NCBI GenBank assembly: GCA_033065855.1
Contig: JAVXUO010002044.1
Location: forward strand, 62,001 to 126,000
Direction: 5' to 3'
DNA from: Escallonia rubra
Lineage: Eukaryota; Streptophyta; Magnoliopsida; Escalloniales; Escalloniaceae
DNA length: 64,000 bases
Shown: positions 11,331-23,200 of the stretch, piece after piece
Position numbering within the stretch: position 1 is the stretch's first letter
Layout of the letters: each line of letters opens with the position of its first letter
Notes under the pieces: model-generated
What the model saw: only the letters and a program-made list of their open reading frames with translations
The model's database searches: none
What the model was told of the DNA's origin: nothing
Position numbers and translations under genes: made by a program

Positions 11331-11830
11331 TGCCGAAAATGGGTTTACGCGGAGGGGTGAACCACCGGGGGAAAATGGCCGAGGCCAAGCCCTCCAGAAG
11401 GCCGAGGCCGACCCCCATGGCCTGGGGAAGGCCGAGGCCGACCCCCTGGGGTTGGCCAAGGCCAAATGGTTGTCTTCCATTTTCGGAGCCCAAGGTCACT
11501 TCTCCTTTTGCGAACTTCAGGTGCGCCGTCGGTAGGTGTTTTGATAAGCAATGATGAATCCGGAAGTTACATTATGACGAGTACGTTGCCAAGAACCATA
11601 CCCACATAGCAGACGGGGTGCCAAGGTTACGTATGGAGCACACGAAGCGAATAAAGTGCGAAAAAGAGTTTGCGCGGAGGGGTTAACCATCGGGGGAAAA
11701 TGGCCAAGGCCAACCCCTCCAGGAGGCCGAGGCCAACCCCCATGGCATGGGGAAGGCCGAGGCCGACCCTCTGGGGTTGGCCAAGGCCATTGCCCCTTGA
11801 CCCCGTTGCTCCAAAATGTGCCGTCGGCCA
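11330..11830. repeat. Direct duplication in the solo LTR, about 330-bp apart
   Basis: Two diverged copies of a roughly 190-bp segment (starting near 11335 and 11667) share GGGGGAAAATGGCC, AAGGCCGAGGCCGACCC and TGGGGTTGGCCAAGGCC. Each ends near a TGCGCCGTCGG or TGTGCCGTCGG phrase. Confidence 0.8.
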
Positions 11831-14800
11831 ATTTTTTTGGTGACAAGGTGTTCAGGCGGTCTTGGCGTGACGATCGTGTTATCGTGAGCGACGTTAACGT
11901 GAAGTAATCGGCACCTAAGGCACGTGCAAAACGAGAAATATAAGTGGCTTGGGAGCGCGCATTTTGACCGGTTCGATGCGTTGGAAAAATAACTGTTGAA
12001 GAAGCCGACGTGTGCGCGTGAAGCGGGACCCCTAGTGGGCCCTTAGGTGAGGCCAGAATAGGTTGGGAACAAATATTATTTATGAAGCCTGGTCAACGGC
12101 CTGTGATGGCTCCCCTCTTTACAAACTTTCCTTTTGGGGATGTAGAATGATGCATCTTCTAAAAGAATAGAACAAACGAAGTTTTGGAAACCTGGGGGTT
12201 CAAATTGAGGAAGCAAAAGGTAAGCTTCTCCATTTGCAAAGTCAGCTACCCCATCCAGATGCACAAATGATGGAACAAAACCTCAGACGCACTTTAGACT
12301 GGTTGCTTGACTGCGAAGAAATCTTTTGGGCTCAGAAATCTTCTATCCGTTGGCTTCAACTTGGGGACAAGAATACTCGCTTTTTTCACACGCCAACCAT
12401 TATTCGACTTCATCACAATAAAATCTCTTCCCTCTCGGATAAGATGGGCAATACCTTTCATGATCACGATACAATTTCTGAATGCCTTCTCTCTCATTTT
12501 AAGAAGATTTTTAATCCTTCTCCTATTTCTGATCCAAATATCCCTGACTTTCCAGGGGTGCTCGATTTATCAGCATCCCTTCTCCCCCACTAAATAAATC
12601 TCCTAGATAGACCCTTTACTAGCCTCGAGATTAAACAAGCCCTTTTTTAAATCAAGCCCGTTAAAGCCCTGGGACCTGATGGTATTCCAGCAATTGTTTA
12701 TCAACAGTGTTGGGGTTTTCTTGATAGACCGATTACCTATGCGGTTCAGTCCTTTCTTCTTTCTGGACACTCACTTCAAGTCATCAACAAATCCTACATT
12801 GTGCTCATTCCCAAATGTGTGACCCCCTTAACTCCGAGTGACTTTCGGCCAATCTCTCTTTGTAACACCATTTATAAAGTTATTGCAAAAATTCTTGCAA
12901 ACCGCATCAAACCCTTTCTTGCTCATCTCATCTCTGATCAGCAGAACGCCTTCGTTCGTGGAAGACACATTGATGACAATATTTTTATTGCTCAAGAGCT
13001 CACCAACAAAATTAGGACCTCCAAAAGCAATAAGCAAATTCTCGGAGCCATAAAAATGGACATGAATAAGGCCTTTGATCGGGTGAGTTAGAATTTTTTG
13101 GAAGCCGTATTGCATCAACTGAAATTCCCATCTTTGTTTATTCGATTGATCATGGTTTGTGTCACTAGTGTCACCTACGAGATTTTACTCAATGGTTCAC
13201 CATCACAGAGATTCTAACCCTCATGTGGACTGAGACAAGGAGACCCTCTTTCGCCATATTTATTCATCCTGTGTGCCGAGGTTTTATCTGTATCTCTAAC
13301 AAAGGCTCAAGGTTCTGGCCTCATTTCAGGGCTCAAAGCCGGCATTCGTAGCCCACCGATAAATCATCTCTTCTTCGCAGATGACGCTATGTTATTTACA
13401 AAATTCACTCTTACCTCCTGTCAGCATCTCAATTTCATCCTTCAGTGGTATTGTCAAGAATCTGGGCAGCAAATCAACCTTAGTAAATCCTCGCTTACTC
13501 TTAGCGCTAATGCATCAAGTGAGGAGACATCTTTATTCGCTCAGATTTTGGGACTCCCAACGTCCAATTCCTTTGAAAAATACCTTTGAAGCACTTTAGA
13601 CATTGTCAGCAATCGGAAAATGTTCTTTAAAGAGCTCATCGGGAAGATACAAAGCCGTTGTGCAGGCTGTTTACTTAACAAAGCAGGACGAGCTACCCTC
13701 ATTAACTCTGTTTTGTCTTCACTTCTCGTATATCATATGCATGTATCTCTCTTCCCTAAATACGTTTGTACAGCAATCGATGCGATCATGGGACGCTTTT
13801 GGTGGTCGGGAGATGAAAATAAGAAAGGAATTCATTGGCTTTATTGGCACACAGTATGCGCGCCTAAGACTCAAGGGGGTCTTGATTTTAAGGACACCAA
13901 TCTTTTCAACCTAGCTCTCCTCGCCAAAACCAGTTGGAGAATTTGGACGGACTCTGACAGTCTTCTTGCTTGAGTAATGCTAGGAAAGTACTGTACTAGA
14001 ACAAATTTCCTCTCCAGCCCTGACAAAGGTAATTTCACGTGGGGATGGCGAAGCATTGTAGATGGTCGAAAAGTCCTCCAAAGTGGTTTACGTTGGCAAG
14101 TACGTACAGGTTCACAAATATCGATCTGGCAGGACGATTGGATTCCCAATTGTAACATCCGACCTACCTACCTAGGTTCTGATTACTCTATTTCTTCGGG
14201 CACTGTCAGCAACCTCATAAAAAATGGTGAATGGGATGGAAACCTCCTCGCTTAATTGTTTTGGCTTGAACTTGTACACAAAATCTCTGCCATACATATC
14301 TCTCAGCATCCTATTGAAGATCAGCAGCTATGGAATCACACATCTTCGGGAGCTTACTCAGTCAAATCAGCATATTCTCTGATCTTTAGGCAAAAAACCA
14401 ATCACTTACGAAGTATGGGACACCTAACCACACTCCCTTCTCCGGAAACAAAATTCTAGCAAGATGTCTGGTCTCTTCCAGTGCCTCACAAAATGAAGTT
14501 TCTCGTTTGGCAAATCTTATGGGATCGGTTACCTCTCCAGTCATCTCTCCATCGCTTTAATATTACCCCGACAAATTCGTGCCCCATATGCCTTAATGAA
14601 CCAGAAACAATTGATCATCTATTCTTATCATGCCCAAAGGTTCGTCCTATATGGTTTGGAGGACCCGCAGGTATCAGATCTGATTCAGTCTGGACCCCTT
14701 TTCGGGAATGGCTCATAGCATGGCTTGAACACCCTTTCCATAAAAACTCATATATGAACATCACTCAGTCTATCATTACAACCCTCTGGGGTATCTGGAC

Positions 14801-15649
14801 GCATCATAATCATCTTATTTTATGCCAAACTGAGTTCAAACCCTCTGCAATTACTCGAAGCATACAAGATCTTCATCGAACAATCACTAAAGCCTATGAT
14901 AAAATCACAGCCTTCAACGCAGTAACGGCTCAGCCTATCTTTCAGAAGCTTCCAGTTCCCTTTGCTTTACATAACAATGACATATCTTGCACCTGCCGAC
15001 AAAGAGCTCATATCCTACTGTACATGTCTATCTGCTTTAATAAAAAACTCTTGAAAGCCGGGATAGGAATTTTGTGCCTCAATCATCTTCATAAACGGTG
15101 TGGATCTGCTGCAATCTCCACTCCAGCTTCTGATCAAACAGCTGCACTAGCTTGGGGAATTCTAACTGTGGTAAAATGGGCGAAGCATAGGAATTTATTT
15201 CATATTAAAATTCTTACTAATTCCAAGCTTCTCTTATCTCAGATGACGGACATTGAAGATATCCCAACTCAAGTGGCACCAATTATATATGACACCTGTT
15301 ATATTATTGCTGGTCTTCATTACTGCAGCATTGACATGACTACATATTTGCATTTAAAAGAGGCTAAATCTTTAGTAGCTTTTGCGTGTCATGCCCGTAT
15401 CTCCGTATATCAAGACTGGGTACATGAGACAATGCTGCAATGAGATCTCTCTCTCTCTATATCATTTTGTGATCCCTCGCTTTTGCAATATCTTTCTATT
15501 TGGTGTCACTTGTCTCTTTTGTTGTTTCCCTTTGTATCTATTTTGTATGCCTCGTGGCATCTTGCGTCACGACTACTGTAGCGCCACTGTAATGGCAATC
15601 TCTATAAACACTTTTATTATCTATGCAATTCTCTCTTTATAAAAAAAAA

Positions 15650-16037
15650 GATCAGATGGAGTATAAGACAGCTATGTTGGATGTTTATAAGCTAGACCTT
15701 CCAAACAAAACATGGAAATGTCTAAGTGCATAGGTGTGATTAAGCTCTATTTTTGGGTCCTAAATAGTCATTTTTGTCTCAAATTTTGAATTCAAGGGGT
15801 TGGAAAGAACTATATCTACTTGACCAATGATAGCATCAACCACCATGGGGAAGATGACAACAGCGAATTCAGTATCTTCAACCTAGACAATAATAGCATC
15901 GGGTCATGTTTTGATCCGAGCGAGTTTGGAAGTCAACAGCCTCTCATATAGTTGTTCTAGTGCTTTTGCTACCGATGCTTGCCTACTATCGTCCTCTCTA
16001 TACATTTTACTAGTTTTTCTTGTTGTATTTAGATCTT
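15650..16037. other. Spacer after the LINE tail
   Basis: AT-rich sequence with no gene and no recognised repeat. Confidence 0.4.
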
Positions 16038-16916
16038 GAATTTTTTTTACTTTATACCCCTGAATTTTGGTTTTAATACACATGCTACTGCTCTAATTTG
16101 CAAAATTACACTGACACCCCCTATCATTAAATTTTGGTGGATGATGTTAAATTTTTTACTAAATGACTAAATTCTCTTTACAGGTGTAATGGATCTACAA
16201 ATGCCAACCCTAACCCTGATCTATCTCATAAACCACAAAAACCCAAATCTCAGTCCAGAAAACTCAAATCTTTATCTGACAAAACTTTAAATCCACTTAT
16301 CCAAGAAAAACACCATCGCGATTGTGGGGTGTGTGTGGGTTGGGGGGGAGAAGACGGGGCGGGGTCTCTACGTGTGAGCCTCGGTGTGTTGTGTGTATGT
16401 GTGCACGCGCATGCATGCGACCGTGTGTGGGTGGATAGGGTAGGGTGCAAAGCACCGGTGGTGAGGAGAAGGGGGGTGAGGAACGTAACCATAGGGTGGG
16501 TGTGTGGCATGTCTGCGGGTGTTATTTGTAAAGTCTATGTGTGCATTTCTGTGTGCCGTGTGTATGTGGGGGTGGGGGGGGGGGGGGGGGGGGCAAGCAT
16601 GCGCATTTGTGTGTCTGAACCATGTGTGTGGATGGATGGATAAGGTAGGGGGTGCGAGCACTGGTGGTGGAATGGTTATGCAGATGGCGGCAACCGTGGG
16701 TGGGGGTGATGGAAGCTTTGGTTTGGGCATGATTTTGGGGCTTTATTGAGGAACATTTTCTACTTCTGAAGTAATTAAAAAAGCAAAACGTATGGGAATA
16801 TAACAGGAGTGGGTTTGTGAAATGCAGAACCCAGTGAAGGGCTGTCAATGCAATTTCCCCAAAAAATAGAGGTCACGAGTGTATTAAACGACCCAAAACT
16901 CGGGTGTAATTTTCCC
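16038..16916. mobile_element. Diverged non-autonomous MULE-like element, about 879 bp
   Basis: The left end (TTATACCCCTGAATTTTGG...TTTAATACAC...) matches, after reverse-complementing, the right end (ATTACACCCGAGTTTTGGG...TTTAATACAC...) over about 75 bp with many mismatches. Candidate 9-bp duplications TTAGATCTT (16029-16037) and TTAAATCGT (16917-16925) differ at two positions. The interior is G-rich with a 20-G run at 16574-16593. The ORFs inside are low complexity. Boundaries are tentative. Confidence 0.55.
16574..16593. repeat. Homopolymer G run (20 bp)
   Basis: Uninterrupted G tract in a GT-rich stretch (about 16320-16640). It is a potential G-quadruplex former and also an error-prone stretch. 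Confidence 0.85.
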
Positions 16917-17243
16917 TTAAATCGTTAATTTGACCATGAACTATATGATCACTTCAGTATATGTATGTTTACACTTTTAATTGTTGTCAAAGGTTTATCA
17001 TTACTGATCTTAACATGTTTGTAACTGAACCAGTAAAACTGTGACTTCAACAAAACCAAAAAGTTGTAAAAACCATGTAACACTACCCTAGCCAGGATAG
17101 CTTCTGACTTATTAATAATAATCTTATCTTAACCAAAAAAAAACGCAAAAAGTCGAGCCGATTAGCTGGTCTGAAAATAAGTTTGCTGAATAGAACAGAT
17201 GAACATTTGGTATATCACTTGGGCAGTATTGAAAAGAAAAAAA

Positions 17244-20200
17244 CTATAATACATGTCCGGGAATACAGTCCAACATATAATGCCCAAGTCTACCAGTACG
17301 ATATAGATTAAGTAATTTGGTAGCAACTCTGGTGTGAGCATCTTCACCTGATTCTGAAGGCAGATGAAAAGCTTTTTGCAAAGCTCTGAATTGTAGTTCA
17401 ATGAGAAGTGACATGTCCTCTTCATCTTCCAGCTTACGATTAAAAGAAGATATAACCTGGAAGAGAGTTTGGCGAACATCACGCACTATGAAATCCTGTA
17501 CAAACAAGGACAAACACAGATGCAATCATGAAGTGCTTTTTTAACCTTTATGCAGGTTTGCAAATGAAGCCAAGAATGGCACGAAGCAAACAATAGATGA
17601 GAAACATGTACTGGACAAAATCTTGGTCTTCCAATAAAACCTGTGTCTCGTCAAACATGAAAGTTCATCAAACAGAAACGGTAAACTTTACTTTCAACAT
17701 ATCCATCCACCATGGTGAGAGTAGAAGCAGCAGTTATAATGAAAAAGTGAGCCATGTAACCCTCCAACTGATGATTACTCAGCTTACAACCAAAAGCCAA
17801 GCCAAACATGGCTGAGGGTGACGACAAGTAATCTTGCAGACTACTGGTCGTGGCTTGCTTATAAGCTGAACTCTTCTTTAGTCAAAGCTCAGGATAATTC
17901 CGGGGCTTGGCAAAGTAGACTAGGCTTTGTATACTTGGAAGTTATGTTCCTTCATATATAGCTCGCACAAATAAAACTACGGACGTTGTTTTCAGCAAGG
18001 TTCTGATCATAATCTCTTCACTTCCGCTATAGTTGGTTATGAAGTCAATAATTAGTCATACGAGATAAGATAATAGTCCTTATTTGAGTTTGTCAATACA
18101 AATATAATAAGTAGTGCAATAGACAGTTGTGCAGTTTGCTTCTCCTTTTACATTAGAGCTACCCATATCGTGAATAAATACCTCTTCAGGGACAATGAAA
18201 AACTGAATCTGCTCAAGTATTGAGAGGTATAGCAATGAATATTAAGATGATGATACTTTCTTTTTCAATTTACGTGGGAAATGAAACAAAAGAACGGGAG
18301 GTTTGGGAATAGCTTAGCTTAAAGGGGCAGTAAAGGCCACAGGCCAGCTGCTTATGAAGGCATTCTAGCAAAATGGGCAAGCGCTACACACACAAAGCCT
18401 GCTATATGTCCTGATCCCTTGGACTGCTTCAATTTTTTTTCCCCCCTTACTTTTTCAAGCTTGACCTACTGAAAGCATGAAAAATGGAGAGGAAGGTGGA
18501 TCACAATAATACTTTTAAATCCTTATGGTGGTCACTTGTAGTGGGGGTTCCTGAGTAAGTCCAATGCTATTAGGTGGTGGGACCTTGATTGTTCCACAAT
18601 GGCAAATTTTGGGCAATCCACATTAGTACAAGTCTGCTTCGACCTCTTCTTCTGTACAGCTTCACTTCTGGATCTTAGCTTTGCTGTAACTTAGTCAAAG
18701 CTCGCCTCACTTGTGTGCTTGCTCGGTTAGAGGTTCTTCCAAGAACGACTTGCGATGACTTGAATGTTCAAGCACTCGGGTGGTTCTGTTTTTGAGTTTA
18801 AAATGCCATACCAACATTCAGTTGAATCATTTGGACTTGAAAAGATTCTGGATATGTCATCGACACTCCTTCAGCAGAATGTAGTAATATTTGTTTACAT
18901 TTCTGACCACTCTTTTACATCACATTTGAGCTCATACGACTCAAATGGGCCACAAGGCATGTAGGACATGTGAAGTGTGTGATGTGATAAAAATACTTTG
19001 ATCAAGCTGTTTTGCATATATTTCATCCAATAAAAGACTTCCTTTTATGTTGTTCTAGGGCACGAGTACACACACAAACAATTGCACAAGCCTCTTGCTT
19101 TTGTTGATTCCTAGTTAGGACTGTTTTTAAGCTTGATCTACGCATGAAAAGAAAAAAGAAGAGATAGAGCATGTAAATTAATATTGCAATAATTCTAGTA
19201 CTTCTAATACCAAACTCTTGTACACATGCTTGATCAGGTTCTTGTACACATGCTTCATCCAAGAAAAGATTTCCCTTTCCTGTTGTGTTTAAGCATAAGT
19301 ACTCTCGCAAACAAATGCACACGGCCATCCTTCGAGTTTTCTTTCTCCAGCCTAGAAAGGACAGGAAAGAGGGAGGACGAAATACAGAAAGTGAGATAGA
19401 ACCTTGAGAGAAGAGGAGATACAGCCTGTTACTTACAGTCGTTTAAGAGAAGGCTAAAAGATAATCGTTGGCACGGAGTCCAAGATTGCATAAATGATTG
19501 TTTGCAAACAGATTGCATCTAAGATAAAAGAGATGATAAAGGTTCAACGAATGTAGGAAAGGCAATGGTTCAACGAACTTAGAAATGATAAACGTTCAAA
19601 GAACATAGAAATGACAAAGAGGTGAAGATGAGAAGTCAATTTGCCTCATCTGTTAAGGAAGGAAGAGATTTCAATTATGAGGAAATGGAAGAAGAAAAGG
19701 CACCAGGTAGAAGAAAAGGCAGGAAGGAAGCAGGGAGAGAGAGATTGTGAGAGAGGAAGAAGGAAGAAGGAAGCTAGAAGACAGGTGAAACAAAATAGAT
19801 AATGTGGGTATTATTTCCAAATCTATTACAATATGATTACATTTTCAGATAAATTATAATATGGAATCCAAATTCAAGGTACTTTTGATTAAAGACATCA
19901 TATGGTAGTTAAAGTATGGTAGTTAAAAGGAATAGGATTCAAAGTATAATAGTTAAAGTATGGTAGTTAAGAGTTAAGACATTTGTTAGTCCAGATTCAC
20001 TGTCACCCTAGAGTTGACCATATGGCAGAGAATTCCAGTGAAGAACTCGGCTTTTATATATTTAGATTTAGATATATATAATATGAAATCCAAATTCGAG
20101 GTACTTTTGATTAAAGACATCATATGGTAGTTAAAGTATGGCTAGGTAGCACGGACACTGACACGGACACCGACGGGGACACCGGACACCGCAATTTCCC

Positions 20201-20251
20201 AAAAAATTGGATTTTAGACACCGTAGGACACCGCAATTTTTTTAATATTTT

Positions 20252-20295
<44 letters not shown>

Positions 20296-23200
20296 AGTAT
20301 CAAATACATTCCATAATCTAAAATAACAAATAATAATGAAAAACTGCCAAAACAAGGAATTCAAATACAACTAATACTTAAACGTTAAATCCAACATAAT
20401 AGGAAACAAAGGAAATAACTGAAATAAGTAATAAACTAATAATAATTAATAAATATACAAGTAACTAATAATAAAAATACACTACACAAGCATTGCATTC
20501 TGAAATTAAGTAGAAAAAATAACTAAGTTAAAAAAAAAAAAAAAAAAGAGAAAGGTTCCCTCTGAAACGACTTTTGAGGAGGGAGAGAAAAAAAATTAAA
20601 AAAGACTTGCAAGTTGCAAATGACTCTTGACTCTTTGAGTCTTGAGTCTTGATAGGGAAGAGAAAAAAAAGGAGGGAGTGAGAGACAGATATGACTTCGA
20701 ACAGAAAGTCAGAAAGGAAGGGACCTGACCTGAGTCAGTGACGGCGGCGAGGACCTCCGGTGACAATGAAGTGAGGTCCGGCTATGGCGACGACGTGTCG
20801 CAGCAGCTGCTTCGGTCTTCGCGACGGCGACTGGATCTGTCGACGTCGGCATCGGAATGCTTGGCGACCAGCTCCGACGACAGCTACAAGTCGGTAATGC
20901 TCCGAATGGCTTCCATAAGGTGAGTGAAGATCAGATTAGGGCACAATTATATTTATTACAGATTGACCCCCAAAATTAGTTCCAAAAATTCCAAAGTAAC
21001 CCCAAACGGTCCGACACTGCAGATTCCCGTGTTCGACACTCCTCGACAAAGTGTCCGACACGGTGTCGGAAAAAAAAAAATTCTGACACCGATTGGCGGT
21101 GTCCGACACGTGTCGGGCGGTGTCCGGAGGGTGTCGGGGTGTCCGTCCGTTTAGGACACCATACCTCCACCTAAGAGAGGTGTCCGTGCTTCCTAGAAGT
21201 ATGGTAGTTAAAAGGAACATGATTCAAAGTATAATAGTTAAAGTATGGTAGTTAAGAGTTAAGACATTTGTTAGTCCAGATTCACTGTCACCCTAGAGCT
21301 GACCATATGGCAGAGAATTCCTGTGAAGAACTCGGCTTTTATATATTTATATGATATATTATATAAATTGATATTGATTATTATCACTAAAGAAGCACGA
21401 GTACAAAGCTCACTTCCGCTGCATCTAGTACATAGTTCCACAATGAACAATTACACACCACAGTCGCGCTTTACTTTCTCTTGCACCATGTGCCAGTGAA
21501 ATTTGAATTGCTTAATATTGTGCAGTTGCAATTTGATAACAATCAGTTAGCTAAAACTGGATTTTGGTTCTATGTAGAAGGGATTTGGAAGCTAATTACA
21601 AGAGAATAGCAAACAAGCAGATAAATAATTTGGCGAATAGGTTTAACTATCAGGATCTTAAGGAATGTAAAACTTGAATAAAAAAGTATATAAATTGTGT
21701 GATGAATAAACTTAACTATCAGGATATTGTGGAATGTAAAGCTTTGAGAAGAAAAATCATGTACTGGAACGAAAGCAGGGTAAACAAGATGGGGAGGAGA
21801 TGAAGTGTACATCCTGATATGATAAAAATCCGAAGTACTTAATCATATAAACGCATGTTCAGAAAGCAGGGTTTCCATCCTTCTGGTAATATCACCCAGC
21901 TTTTATTCGTTTGTTTAAGGGGTTTCAGCATAATGCTTAATTTTTGTCAAGTAGGAGCTTGCAGGGACCTGTCTGGGCCTACTACAAGTTAAGGTTGATT
22001 TGACCCCTAAGACTTTTTAGGCTTTGTCACTTTAAAATCAAATTGAACATGGTAAAATCTTTGCTCAATCTAGTCAAATCATTATACCTGTCACGACTTC
22101 ACCAGAAACGTAACCAAGACACGTGAAGAACAGGTTAACACGTTGCCCTCTTTAACTTCATTATAAGCTTTTGATCTGGATTCAAGGCATAACATAAGGG
22201 AACTCACACTAAAATCTGTAACTTGATTCTTGGTGTTCAATTCTCTTTCACCAATTCTAAGTTGGTTCAAGAGCTCTGGAATTTTCTTGCGAAAATCAAA
22301 CTTAGCTAAAATACTGCTTGAAGCTGAAGCACAACTACCATCATAATCATCTAAGGCTTTGTCCCAGACTAACAGGAATTAGCTACATGAATCTTTTTCT
22401 TCCACTATCCCCTATTCAAGCACATGTCCTGATAAATTACTGGTAATCACGTCATTTTCTCACTATGCGTGCCCATCAACTTGGTTGCACAACTAAAGCA
22501 TGGAACAACAAATACTTCGCCAACGCCATAAGAGTGAGGACCACTACTAGATTTAGAGAACCAAAGTCTCGGCTCAGTTAAGCTTTTCAACCCTTTCTAC
22601 CATCTACTTTTTCTGTATCTGAAATAAATGATGATTCCCCACCCCCTCCACACACAAGCAGACACCAAAGTGGAACTGCCATTCTCACAATATGTATCAT
22701 AAAAATAAGCAGGCTCAATTAAGCAGACATCACGGATCCAAGAATTTCACTGATGTCCTAGGATAATACACATCTGAAAGTTCTGTTCCAAAGCTAGCAG
22801 TTGAAATTTGGCAGGAAGGCTCACTACATGAAGAGCAACAGGTTCCTATTCCAGAAAAGTATCCATCTTGGAAACAAAAAGCCATTAAGAAACATTGTGA
22901 TCTCTCTCTCTCTCTCTCTCTCCGTCTCCCTCTCTCCCCCTAGATTTCTAAATATTCCTCTTGAAAACTATTCGGACCTGTTTTCTGACATTAGGCTAAA
23001 TTGAAGGGAAGCAAATTGTGCCACATTCAGTTTCTGTTGGATATCGGAAGCCAATACACTATACCATTGGAGCAAATTTCAACAAATGAAAACTGGAATT
23101 GAATATGACCGTCGCTTCATATACTGTCGAGAGGTATGGTAACTCAATATTCTCATACCTGTGTGTGATCAGCGGGATTTTGCCGTTTTCGACTCCCCTT

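Larger units (their letters stand above)
9495..12071 (-). mobile_element. Solo LTR of a Ty3/gypsy-like retrotransposon, 2577 bp
   Basis: Canonical TG...CA ends on either strand: + strand TGATGCC...GGGAACA. Exact 5-bp duplications AATAT flank it at 9490-9494 and 12072-12076, and LINE ORF2 reading resumes right after. It contains no gag or pol. A TATA box (TCTATAAATAG) reads on the minus strand at 9811-9821, which gives the orientation. The middle is GC-rich and consists of three kinds of tandem repeats, unlike the AT-rich neighbours. Very long LTRs with internal tandem repeats are known in the Tat/Ogre and Athila groups; placing it there is inference. Confidence 0.88.
8713..15443 (+). pseudogene. 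LINE ORF2: endonuclease, reverse transcriptase, RNase H-like tail (broken)
   Basis: It starts MKLICWNCRGLG, the usual start of plant L1 endonuclease, and stops after about 22 codons. The endonuclease continues in 8866-9494 with GDFNQVL and SDHAPFLL motifs. After the LTR insertion the linker motif LGDKNTRFFH is seen near 12360. Then come the RT motifs: KALGPDGIPA (about 12665), FRPISLCN (12845), a KMDMNKAFDR block (13055) and the catalytic FFADDAMLF (13374). A zf-RVT-like segment (MKFLVWQILWDRLP) and a 320-codon open tail (14481-15443) with an RNase H-like fold end it. There are multiple stops (for example near 8779, 12591 and 13088) and frame changes. In the RNase H-like part the usual acidic positions are replaced (LLYMSICFN, ILTNSKLLL). 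Confidence 0.85.
6960..15649 (+). mobile_element. Decayed plant L1-type LINE, split by a solo LTR
   Basis: Contains remnants of ORF1 (7662-8375) and ORF2 (8713-15443) in the usual order, followed by a 3' tail ending in nine A residues (15641-15649). The solo LTR at 9495-12071 interrupts ORF2 between endonuclease and reverse transcriptase, and LINE coding resumes directly after it at 12077. The 5' boundary is approximate: proline-rich ORF1-like sequence is visible from about 7140, and I found no matching target duplication for the tail. Many stops and frameshifts show it is dead. Confidence 0.8.

Noticed and set aside
9927-11546. Many open frames on both strands in the GC-rich region
   Set aside because: They are translations of tandem repeats in a solo LTR; GC-rich repeats have few stops.
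15641-15670. Target duplication for the first LINE (ATCAGATGGAG)
   Set aside because: No matching copy upstream; a partial TGATCAGAT near 6023 is too short to trust.
16250-16848. His/Pro- and Gly-rich ORFs around the G run
   Set aside because: Low-complexity translation of GT- and G-rich repeats inside a transposon-like element.
20133-21205. Reading the 20142-21196 element as a MULE with a 9-bp duplication
   Set aside because: The ninth base differs, and the uninterrupted tandem copy shows that exactly 8 bp were duplicated, which fits hAT-like elements better.
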